From an uncultured Pseudomonadota bacterium (GTDB taxonomy: Bacteria > Pseudomonadota > Gammaproteobacteria > Burkholderiales > Usitatibacteraceae): a stretch of DNA of 18,313 bases. Under the pieces are notes generated by a model that saw only the letters and a program-made list of their open reading frames with translations, was not told the origin of the DNA and did not search any database. A program made the translations under genes and the position numbers. The stretch covers positions 1 to 18,313 of the forward strand of contig CALEJW010000144.1 of assembly GCA_937898635.1 (NCBI GenBank). Direction: 5' to 3'. Positions 12,340-18,313 of this stretch are shown here, in pieces (position 1 is the first letter of the stretch; each line of letters begins with the position of its first letter).

Positions 12340-13114
12340 CCTCTTCGCGCCCCCGGACTTCAGCCGCGCCTGGATGGCCGTGTGGCGGCGCAACTACCTC
12401 GTCTGGCGCAAGCTCGCCGCCGAGAGCGTGCTGGGCAACATCGTGGAACCGCTCTTCTACCTCCTGGGCTTCGGCTTCGGCATGGGCTCGCTGATCGCGC
12501 AGGTGGACGGCGTGCGCTACATCGCCTTCCTCGCCGGCGGCACCATCTGCTACGCGACGATGCTCTCGGCCTCCTTCGAGTCGCTCTACTCCGGCTTCGC
12601 GCGCATGCACGTGCAGCGCACCTGGGAAGGCATCCTCAACGCGCCGGTGAGCCTGGAGGACGTGCTGCTCGCGGAGTGGGTGTGGGCCGCCTCGAAGAGC
12701 CTGCTCTCGGGCACCGCGGTGCTGGTGGTGGCCGTCGCGCTGGGGCTCTCGCAGTCGCTCACCATGGTCCTCATCGTGCCGCTCGCCTTCCTGATCGGGC
12801 TCTCCTTCGCGGGGATGGGGCTCGTGATCACCTCGTTCGCGAAGAACTTCGACTTCTTCATGTACTGGTTCACGCTCTTCCTCACCCCGCAGATGCTGCT
12901 CTCGGGGGTCTTCTACCCCATCGCGAACATGCCGGGCTGGCTGCAGGCGGTCTCCTCGGCGCTGCCGCTCACGCACGCGATCGCCATCGGCCGCCCGCTC
13001 TTCCTCGGGCAGTGGCCGGCGTCCGTGGCGCTGCACGCGGGCGTGCTCGCGGCCTACGGCTTCGCGGGCTTCGCGATCGCGGTCGTGCTCTTCCGGCGCA
13101 GGCTCCTCGCCTGA
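12329..13114 (+). CDS. ABC-2 transporter permease (NodJ-like)
   Basis: A 261-residue inner-membrane permease of the ABC-2 type. About six membrane helices are visible (around 39-56, 64-84, 117-139, 145-168, 176-196 and 235-256), with the ABC-2 signature between helices (GVFYPIANMPGWLQAVSSALPLTH, here cited in part as LSGVFYPIANMP). The ATG at 12329 lies inside the end of the ATPase gene after a GGGAG ribosome site, so the two are translationally coupled and form one exporter. This is the last gene of the plus-strand run; its stop is only three bases from the stop of nsrR on the other strand, leaving no room for a terminator between them. Confidence 0.92.
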   Translation: MTRSLFAPPDFSRAWMAVWRRNYLVWRKLAAESVLGNIVEPLFYLLGFGFGMGSLIAQVDGVRYIAFLAGGTICYATMLSASFESLYSGFARMHVQRTWEGILNAPVSLEDVLLAEWVWAASKSLLSGTAVLVVAVALGLSQSLTMVLIVPLAFLIGLSFAGMGLVITSFAKNFDFFMYWFTLFLTPQMLLSGVFYPIANMPGWLQAVSSALPLTHAIAIGRPLFLGQWPASVALHAGVLAAYGFAGFAIAVVLFRRRLLA

Positions 13115-13117
13115 GGG

Positions 13118-13588
13118 CTAGCGGGCCGCGCGGGCGCGCGGGATGGCCTTCGCGGAAGTGGCGAAGAGCACGCGACCCAGGGCTTTGCGGTTCCTCGCCA
13201 CGTCGGCGAGCGAATACTTGCGAAGCTCCGCGTAGAACGCCTCGACCGCGTCGGCGAGCGCGAACTTGAGCTTGCAGTCGGCGGTGATGGCGCAGGTGTT
13301 GGTTTCCCTCAGGAAGCACTCGGCGGGAACGTCGCCGCCCTCGGTCGTGCGCACCACGTCGCCCACGTTGATGGCTTCCGCGGCCTTCGCGAGCTGCAGC
13401 CCGCCGCCCCTGCCGCGCAGGTTCTCGAGATAGCCCTCGCGGCCGAGGAAGTGCACCACCTTGGTGAGGTGGTGCTCGGAGATCGCGTAGGCCGAGGCGA
13501 TCTCGGCGATGGTCGCGCGCCCCTCCGGGTGCGCGGCCACGTACATCAGCACGCGCAGGCTGTAGTCGGTGAAGGTGGTGAGACGCAT
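13118..13588 (-). CDS. nsrR: Rrf2-family nitric oxide-sensing repressor NsrR
   Basis: A 156-residue Rrf2 regulator. The N-terminal winged helix (MRLTTFTDYSLRVLMYVAAHP; ISEHHLTKVVHFL as recognition region; LRGRGGGLQLAK wing) and three cysteines Cys91, Cys99 and Cys105 (C-x7-C-x5-C) match NsrR rather than IscR or RsrR. Asp8 is present at the position that serves as the fourth [4Fe-4S] ligand in Streptomyces NsrR. NO destroys the cluster and relieves repression. The gene lies 77 bases downstream of the NO reductase on the same strand, with its own ribosome site (GAGGA nine bases from the ATG), so the repressor is probably made from the promoter it controls as well as any local promoter. A GC-rich hairpin separates the two genes. 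Confidence 0.93.
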   Translation of the reverse strand: MRLTTFTDYSLRVLMYVAAHPEGRATIAEIASAYAISEHHLTKVVHFLGREGYLENLRGRGGGLQLAKAAEAINVGDVVRTTEGGDVPAECFLRETNTCAITADCKLKFALADAVEAFYAELRKYSLADVARNRKALGRVLFATSAKAIPRARAAR

Positions 13589-13617
13589 GGGGAACGGTCC
13601 TCGTGGCGGGAAGCGGA

Positions 13618-13637
13618 CGCGCCGGGGATCCGGCGCG
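13618..13637 (-). terminator. Hairpin between NO reductase and nsrR genes
   Basis: CGCGCCGG and CCGGCGCG form a perfect eight-pair stem with a four-base loop, 28 bases downstream of the reductase stop on the minus strand. No T-tract follows, so it may attenuate rather than fully stop transcription into nsrR. Confidence 0.4.
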
Positions 13638-13643
13638 CCCGCA

Positions 13644-13659
13644 TAACCCGCATCCTACA
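13644..13659. repeat. Possible remnant of a dispersed TAACCCGCATCC repeat
   Basis: TAACCCGCATCCTACA is one arm of a dispersed palindromic element I recall from many proteobacterial genomes (TGTAGGATGCGGGTTA...TAACCCGCATCCTACA). Only one arm is present here, immediately after the reductase stop. Confidence 0.35.
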
Positions 13660-13665
13660 TCCAGC

Positions 13666-15942
13666 TTAGGTCGGCTGCACTTCTCCCGCCGCCTGCGCCT
13701 CGCGCGCCTCGCGCCCGGGCCTGCGCAGCAGGGCGAGCGCGTACAGGCCCAGGAAGACGCCGCCGATGGCGAACACGATGTCGCCCGGCACGCGCAGCCA
13801 CACGAGCGTCTCCATGAGCGGCGAGTGGATCACCTCCGCCGAGCGCGCGAACCACAGGCCGTGGGTGAGGCTCGCCCAGGCCTGGTAGATGCCCGCGGGC
13901 ACGAGGGACATGAAGACCATCATCGCGAGCCCCGCGTTCAGGCCCCAGAAGGCCGGCGCGAGGAAGCGCTCCGCGGCCGGCCGGCGGCCGAAGAGCCCGC
14001 CCAGGCAGAAGAGCATGAGGCCGATGCCGAGCATCCCGTACACGCCGAAGAGCGCGGCGTGGCCGTGGGCCGGCGTGAGGTTCAGGCCCTGCACGAAGTA
14101 GAGCGAGGCGGGCGGATTGATCGCGAAGCCGAGCAGTCCCGCTCCCACGAGGTTCCAGAAGGCCACCGCCACGAAGCACAGGATCGGCCAGCGATAGGCC
14201 TCCACCCAGGGCGCGGCCTTCGAGCGCCGGTAGGTGTTCCAGCCCTCCAGCCCGATGAGGGTGAGCGGCACGACCTCGAGCGCGGAGAACACGGCGCCCA
14301 CGGCGATGACGGAGGTCGGCGTCCCGGTCCAGTAGAGGTGGTGGAGCGTGCCGAGGATGCCGCCGAAGAGGAACACGATGGTCTCCATCACGATCGCCTT
14401 GTTGGCGGTCGAGGCGCGGATGAGCCCCAGGCGCGTGAAGATGAGCGCCACCACCGCCGTCGCGAACACCTCGAAGAAGCCCTCCACCCAGAGGTGCACC
14501 AGCCACCAGCGCCAGTACTCGACCATCGCGTAGTGCGTGCGCTGGCCCCAGGTGAGGGAAGCGGAGTAGAAGAGCCCGATGCACGCCGCGGAGAGGAACA
14601 CCATCGCGATGAGGCCGCGCGTCTCCGAGGGGCGCTTGAGCGCGGGCCACAGCGCGCGCCCCATGAGGTAGAGCCAGAAGAGGAGCCCCACGAAGAGCAG
14701 GATCTGCCACACGCGGCCCATGCTCGTGAACTCGAGGCCCTGGTTGCCGATCCAGAAGGTGAACTCGAAGCCCTGGCGCTGCAGCGTGCCGATCCAGCTC
14801 GTGGCGGTGGAGCCCACGACGATGAGAAGGAGCGCGTAGAAGAGCGCGTTCACGCCGAGCGACTGCAGCTTCGGCTCGTGGCCGGAGAGGAGCGGGGCGA
14901 TGTAGAGGCCGGTGGCGAGCCACGCGGTGGCGATCCAGAAGATGCCCATCTGCGTGTGGATGGTGCGGCTCACGGTGTAGGGCAGGATCTCGCCCAGGGG
15001 CAGGCCGAAGAAGGCCTGGCCCTCGACCGCGTAGTGGGCGGTGATGGCGCCCATGCCGATCTGCACGAGGATCAGGCCGATCACCACGAAGAAGTACTTG
15101 CGCACGGCCTTCATCGAGGGCGTGGCGGAGAGCGCGAGGAGCGGGTCCTTCGGGGGCGCCTCGGGGTCCGCGGGCTCGTGGTTGCGCGAGTGCAGCCAGA
15201 GCATGCCGGCGATGCCGGCGATGAGGAGCACGATGCTCACGATCGACCAGATGGCGGCCGAGGCGGGCAGCTCGTTGCCGACGATGGGCTCGTGGGGCCA
15301 GTTGCTGGTGTAGGAAAGGCCTTCCTCGCCCGGCCGGTCCGTCGCGGCGGACCACGCCGACCAGAAGAAGAAGCCGGCGAGGGCGTGGCGGTCCTCGGCG
15401 CGCGGCAGCGCGTCGGGCATCATCGCGTACTGCTCGCGCAGCTTGTCGAGGGAGGCCTCGTTGCCGAAGAGGCCCGTGTAGTGCTCCTGCACCCGGGCGA
15501 TGGCCTCGGCCCGGTCGGCGCCGACGACGAGCGTGCCGGTGGCGGCGTCGTAGGTGTTCGTGCGCAGCTCCGTCTTCACCAGCGCGTCCACGGAGGCCTG
15601 CTGGTGCGGGGCGATCGCGGCGAACGCGGCGCCGTACAGGCGAGCGGCGAGGATCTCGCGCAGGGCGAGGGCCTCGCGGTGCAGCCAGTCGGCGGACCAG
15701 TCCGGCGCCACGTAGCTGCCGTGGCCCCAGACGGTGCCGAGCTGCTGGCCGCCGGCGGCGAGCCAGGCGCGCTGGCCGTCCTGGACCTGTTCCTTCGTGA
15801 AGAGCGTCGCGCCGGCCTCGGTCTTCACCGTGGGAATGGGCGGGGCGGCGAGGTAGATCTCGCGCCCCAGCCAGCCCAGGGCGGCGAAGGACAGCACGAA
15901 GACGACGGCGAGCCATCGCCAGAGGTTTCGGGTGGGTTGCAT
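13666..15942 (-). CDS. norB: Quinol-dependent nitric oxide reductase (qNor)
   Basis: A 758-residue single-subunit NO reductase (also named norZ) that reduces two NO to N2O with electrons from quinol in the cytoplasmic membrane. An N-terminal membrane helix (about 9-25) is followed by the periplasmic domain of the qNor fusion (about 30-225), which resembles NorC but has no CxxCH, as usual for qNor. The catalytic part (from about 280) has His329 (RTIHTQMG), the FeB ligands His483 with Glu487 nearby (VHLWVEGFFE) and His534-His535 (LHHLYWTG), and haem ligands in the HGH motif (626-628). About 14 helices are expected in total. AAGGAAAGG serves as ribosome site before the ATG. The upstream region carries NsrR-like and FNR-like sites, and nsrR follows downstream, which points to NO detoxification; an accompanying denitrification cluster is not seen here. 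Confidence 0.96.
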   Translation of the reverse strand: MQPTRNLWRWLAVVFVLSFAALGWLGREIYLAAPPIPTVKTEAGATLFTKEQVQDGQRAWLAAGGQQLGTVWGHGSYVAPDWSADWLHREALALREILAARLYGAAFAAIAPHQQASVDALVKTELRTNTYDAATGTLVVGADRAEAIARVQEHYTGLFGNEASLDKLREQYAMMPDALPRAEDRHALAGFFFWSAWSAATDRPGEEGLSYTSNWPHEPIVGNELPASAAIWSIVSIVLLIAGIAGMLWLHSRNHEPADPEAPPKDPLLALSATPSMKAVRKYFFVVIGLILVQIGMGAITAHYAVEGQAFFGLPLGEILPYTVSRTIHTQMGIFWIATAWLATGLYIAPLLSGHEPKLQSLGVNALFYALLLIVVGSTATSWIGTLQRQGFEFTFWIGNQGLEFTSMGRVWQILLFVGLLFWLYLMGRALWPALKRPSETRGLIAMVFLSAACIGLFYSASLTWGQRTHYAMVEYWRWWLVHLWVEGFFEVFATAVVALIFTRLGLIRASTANKAIVMETIVFLFGGILGTLHHLYWTGTPTSVIAVGAVFSALEVVPLTLIGLEGWNTYRRSKAAPWVEAYRWPILCFVAVAFWNLVGAGLLGFAINPPASLYFVQGLNLTPAHGHAALFGVYGMLGIGLMLFCLGGLFGRRPAAERFLAPAFWGLNAGLAMMVFMSLVPAGIYQAWASLTHGLWFARSAEVIHSPLMETLVWLRVPGDIVFAIGGVFLGLYALALLRRPGREAREAQAAGEVQPT

Positions 15943-15975
15943 GGCGGCCTTTCCTTTCGCCCGCGCGGCGGGCTA

Positions 15976-16025
15976 TTGCTGGATATGAAATGCACCTTCT
16001 ATAAGGTGCACAGCATATGCAGCTT
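15976..16025 (-). promoter_or_regulatory. NsrR-type operator region of the NO reductase promoter
   Basis: A 23-bp dyad at 16003-16025, AAGGTGCA-N7-TGCAGCTT, matches the known NsrR consensus (AAGATGCATTT-N-AAATGCATCTT) at 16 of 22 positions. A third half-site, read on the minus strand as AAGGTGCATTT (15988-15998), matches 10 of 11 and makes a second dyad with the first half (TGCACCTT-CTAT-AAGGTGCA, 15991-16010). Minus-strand -10 candidates TATGCT (16012-16017) and TATAGA (15998-16003) lie inside these dyads, so bound repressor would block RNA polymerase. Confidence 0.7.
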
Positions 16026-16038
16026 AAAAGGGGCGGCC

Positions 16039-16052
16039 TTGATGTGCGTCAA
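16039..16052 (-). promoter_or_regulatory. FNR/DNR-type box upstream of NO reductase
   Basis: TTGAT-GTGC-GTCAA differs from the FNR/CRP-family consensus TTGAT-N4-ATCAA at one base. With the -10 TATGCT at 16012-16017 its centre lies about 41 bases before the expected transcription start, the usual activating position. This suggests induction at low oxygen or by NO through an FNR/ANR/DNR-type protein. Confidence 0.65.
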
Positions 16053-16078
16053 GTTTCGGAAAAGCGCCCCGCGCCGGG

Positions 16079-16103
16079 CCCCGTCCCGGGCGTCCGGACG
16101 GGG
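16079..16103 (-). terminator. Hairpin downstream of the slipin gene
   Basis: CCCCGTCC and GGACGGGG form an eight-pair stem with a nine-base loop, 34 bases after the slipin stop on the minus strand. A short TTTT on that strand appears about 15 bases later, so it is a weak terminator candidate between the slipin gene and the NO reductase promoter. Confidence 0.4.
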
Positions 16104-16136
16104 CAGGGCGGGGTCGGCGGCGGCGGGCGGGAAGGC

Positions 16137-16910
16137 TCAGGTGCCCGGCGCGGAAGGCCGCCGGGCGAGGTCCGCCATGCCCCCCAGGAGCTCGATGGGC
16201 AGCGGGAAGACGATGGTCGAGGACTTGTCGCCCGCGATGGCGCCCAGGGTCTGCATGTAGCGAAGCTGCATCGCGCCCGGCTGCCGCGAGAGCATCTCGG
16301 CGGCCATCATGAGCTTCTCCGAGGCCTGCAGCTCGCCCTCGGCGTGGATCACCTTGGCGCGCCGCTCGCGCTCGGCCTCGGCCTGGCGGGCGATGGCGCG
16401 GACCATGGACTCGTCCAGGTCCACGTGCTTGATCTCGACGTTGGCCACCTTGATGCCCCAGGCGTCCGTCTGCGCGTCGAGCACCTGCTGGATGTCGAGG
16501 TTCAGGCGCTCGCGCTCGGCGAGCATCTCGTCCAGCTCGTGCTTGCCGAGCACCGCGCGCAGCGTCGTCTGCGCGAGCTGGCTCGTGGCGTTGAGGAACT
16601 CCTCGACCTGGATGATGGCCTTCTCCGGGTCCACCACGCGCAGGTAGACGACGGCGTTCACCTTCACCGACACGTTGTCGCGGGAGATCACGTCCTGGGT
16701 GGGCACGTCGAGCACGACGGTGCGCAGGTCCACGCGCACCATCTGCTGGATCACCGGCACCACGATCACCAGGCCCGGACCCTTCACCTTCCAGAAGCGC
16801 CCGAGCTGGAACACGACGCCGCGCTCGTACTCGCGCAGCACGCGGAACATCGAGACGAGGAAGGCCAGCGCGACCAGCGCCAGCCCGCCGAAACCGATAT
16901 CGAAACCCAT
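16137..16910 (-). CDS. Slipin, SPFH/band-7 membrane protein
   Basis: A 257-residue stomatin-like protein (slipin). An N-terminal membrane helix (about 6-22) is followed by the SPFH domain, with the hallmarks REYERGVVFQLGRF (26-39), KGPGLVIVVPVIQ, and DVPTQDVISRDNVSVKVNAVVYLRV (cited in part; 68-92). A charged helix (AEAERERRAKVIHAEGELQASEKL region, 177-200) drives oligomerisation. Slipins form ring-like assemblies in the inner membrane and work with NfeD proteases. The NfeD gene is directly upstream: its stop is two bases from this ATG, and the ribosome site GGAGGG lies inside the NfeD gene end. The pair is therefore an operon. Length and motifs are normal; the C-terminus (PIELLGGMADL) is family-like. 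Confidence 0.94.
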   Translation of the reverse strand: MGFDIGFGGLALVALAFLVSMFRVLREYERGVVFQLGRFWKVKGPGLVIVVPVIQQMVRVDLRTVVLDVPTQDVISRDNVSVKVNAVVYLRVVDPEKAIIQVEEFLNATSQLAQTTLRAVLGKHELDEMLAERERLNLDIQQVLDAQTDAWGIKVANVEIKHVDLDESMVRAIARQAEAERERRAKVIHAEGELQASEKLMMAAEMLSRQPGAMQLRYMQTLGAIAGDKSSTIVFPLPIELLGGMADLARRPSAPGT

Positions 16911-16912
16911 GG

Positions 16913-18313
16913 CTACCCTCCGTTGGTTTTCACTTCGTCGGGCGCGACGTCGAGCACGAGACCCCGCCGCGCGGTCACGCGAACCTTCTGCCCGCGCGCG
17001 AGCGGCGTCGCGCTCGCCACGCGCCAGGTTTCGCCGTGCATTCGCGCCCAGCCCTCGCCGGTCGCGTCGTCGAGCATCTCCGCGAGGCTCCCCACCACGT
17101 CCTCGGCGCCGGAGACGACCTTGCGCGCGCGCGCCTTGAGCGCCATGCCCCCGGCCATCGCGATGAGCACCGCGCTCGCCACCGCCACCGTGACGATGAG
17201 GGCGAGCGGGATGCCGAAGCCGGGCACCTCGGTGTCGAAGAGGAAGAGGGCGCCGGCCACGAAGGCCACGACCCCGCCCGTGCCGAGCACGCCGAAGCCC
17301 GGCAGGAAGGCCTCCGAGACCATGAACGCGATGCCGAGCAGGATGAGCGCCAGCCCCGCGTAGTTCACCGGCAGGAGGTTCAGCGCGTAGAGCGCGAGGA
17401 GCAGCGCGATGCCGCCCAGCACGCCCGGGACGCCCACGCCCGGCGAGGTGAACTCGAAGAAAAGGCCGTACACCCCGATCATCATGAGGATCAGCGCGAT
17501 GCCGGGGTCGGTGATGACGGCGAGGAAGCGCGAGCGCCAGTCCGGGTCGCGCGGGACGACGGCGGCGCCGGCCGTGGCGAGCGTGCGCGCCACGCCGTTC
17601 ACCGTGAGGCTGCGGCCGTCGAGCTTCGCGAGGAGCTGCGGCAGGTCCTCGGCGACGAGGTCGATCACGTTCATCGCGAGGGCCTCCTCGGCCGGCAGGC
17701 TCGCCGCCTCGCGCACGGCCTTCTCGGCCCACTCGGCGTTGCGCCCGCGCATCTGCGCGAGCCCGCGGAGGTAGGCCGCCGCGTCGTTCACCTGCTTGCG
17801 CGTCATCGCCGAGCCGCCGGGCAGCACCACCGGCGCCTCCTTCCCGGCCTTGGCGGGTTCGGCCTTGCCTTCCGGGCTTCCCGGCGCCGCCTTGCCGCTC
17901 GCGGGCTCCTCGGGCTTCGCGGGCGCCGCCGGTTCCTTCGCGTCGGGAGCCCCCGGGAGGATGCCCACCTGCACGGGCGTGGCCGCGCCGAGGTTCGTGC
18001 CGGGCGCCATGGCGGCGACGTGGCTCGCGTAGAGGATGTAGGTGCCCGCGCTCGCGGCGCGCGCGCCGCCGGGGGAGACGAAGCTCGCCACGGGCACGGG
18101 AGAGGCGAGGATCGCCTGGATGATCCGGCGCATCGAGGGATCGAGGCCGCCCGGCGTGTCCATGTGGAGCACGACGAGCTGCGCGCCTTCCTGCGCCGCG
18201 CGCGTGATGCCGCGATCGACGTAGTCCGCGACCGCCGGGCCGATGGCGCCCTGGATGCGCAGCGTCACCACTGGTCCTGCGGCGGGCGCGGGCAGGGCGA
18301 GCGCGAGGCCCGC
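16913..18313 (-). CDS. NfeD-family membrane-bound serine protease (5' end outside window)
   Basis: The C-terminal 466 residues of a long-form NfeD. The frame stays open to the window edge and the first residues (AGLALALPAPAAG) look like the end of a signal peptide, so only the start is missing. The ClpP-like protease domain has the DTPGGLDPSMRRI segment, the Ser in SPGGARAASAGTYI (codon 18050-18052) as nucleophile, and a later Lys in WAEKAVREAA as the likely base, as in the archaeal PH1510 protease that cleaves stomatin. Between them is a Pro/Ala/Lys/Glu-rich insertion (about 17828-17950). Four to six membrane helices and a C-terminal OB-fold NfeD domain (VRVTARRGLVLDV) follow. It is thought to cleave or assemble with the slipin encoded next. 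Confidence 0.94.
   Translation of the reverse strand, partial: AGLALALPAPAAGPVVTLRIQGAIGPAVADYVDRGITRAAQEGAQLVVLHMDTPGGLDPSMRRIIQAILASPVPVASFVSPGGARAASAGTYILYASHVAAMAPGTNLGAATPVQVGILPGAPDAKEPAAPAKPEEPASGKAAPGSPEGKAEPAKAGKEAPVVLPGGSAMTRKQVNDAAAYLRGLAQMRGRNAEWAEKAVREAASLPAEEALAMNVIDLVAEDLPQLLAKLDGRSLTVNGVARTLATAGAAVVPRDPDWRSRFLAVITDPGIALILMMIGVYGLFFEFTSPGVGVPGVLGGIALLLALYALNLLPVNYAGLALILLGIAFMVSEAFLPGFGVLGTGGVVAFVAGALFLFDTEVPGFGIPLALIVTVAVASAVLIAMAGGMALKARARKVVSGAEDVVGSLAEMLDDATGEGWARMHGETWRVASATPLARGQKVRVTARRGLVLDVAPDEVKTNGG

Noticed and set aside
11416..13114. True nodulation factor exporter genes nodI and nodJ
   Set aside because: Family likeness only. No nod genes are present, and similar pairs are widespread in non-nodulating betaproteobacteria.
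13114..13120. Shared bidirectional terminator between the permease and nsrR genes
   Set aside because: The stops are three bases apart and no hairpin with T-tracts was seen at the junction.
13603..16260. An 885-codon plus-strand frame opposite the NO reductase
   Set aside because: Antisense of a confidently identified qNor gene; repetitive charged composition and no motifs.

Overview
The window is a GC-rich (roughly 70% by eye) stretch of a Gram-negative proteobacterial chromosome. I read it as a betaproteobacterium: it has a quinol nitric oxide reductase next to an NsrR-type regulator, an NfeD/slipin pair, a NodI/NodJ-like ABC-2 exporter, a Shethna/Aquifex-type [2Fe-2S] ferredoxin and an outer-membrane barrel ending in an aromatic residue. 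The species is not identifiable from the sequence.

Layout. 1-2663 (+): the end of a multihaem c-type cytochrome followed without a gap by an outer-membrane protein (AMIN-like region, TPR, beta-barrel), possibly an electron conduit across the outer membrane. 2700-8744 (+): two paralogous LytS-type histidine kinase / LytTR response regulator pairs, interleaved with three very short single-pass membrane proteins (94, 42 and 36 aa) and a short basic ORF (55 aa). The promoter regions in front of these small genes share an operator-like pair of direct repeats (GCRTTTCGYC, 21-bp period) placed 32-33 bp upstream of a -10 element, which is the geometry expected of LytTR-regulated promoters. This is the most unusual part of the window. 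The second kinase is odd: a long coiled-coil N-terminal region, and a multi-pass membrane domain after the catalytic domain.

8749-8824: a perfect 35-bp inverted repeat of the REP/RAYT type. 8851-13114 (+): a tightly packed run with overlapping starts and stops: gamma carbonic anhydrase, VanZ-like membrane protein (apparently with a CTG start), [2Fe-2S] ferredoxin, alpha/beta hydrolase, ABC-2 ATPase and ABC-2 permease. 13118-15942 (-): nsrR and, upstream of it, a quinol-dependent NO reductase. The reductase promoter carries NsrR-like palindromes and a good FNR/DNR box, so NO detoxification appears to be derepressed by NO and activated when oxygen is low. 16137-18313 (-): a slipin (SPFH) gene coupled to an NfeD membrane serine protease gene that runs off the right edge.

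Working picture: the cytochrome/porin, NO reductase and redox genes suggest a respiratory lifestyle in low-oxygen soil or water. The LytTR modules look like a self-contained envelope-sensing system whose main visible targets are its own small membrane proteins. No gene-free stretch exceeds 300 bases. No tRNA, rRNA or CRISPR was seen.
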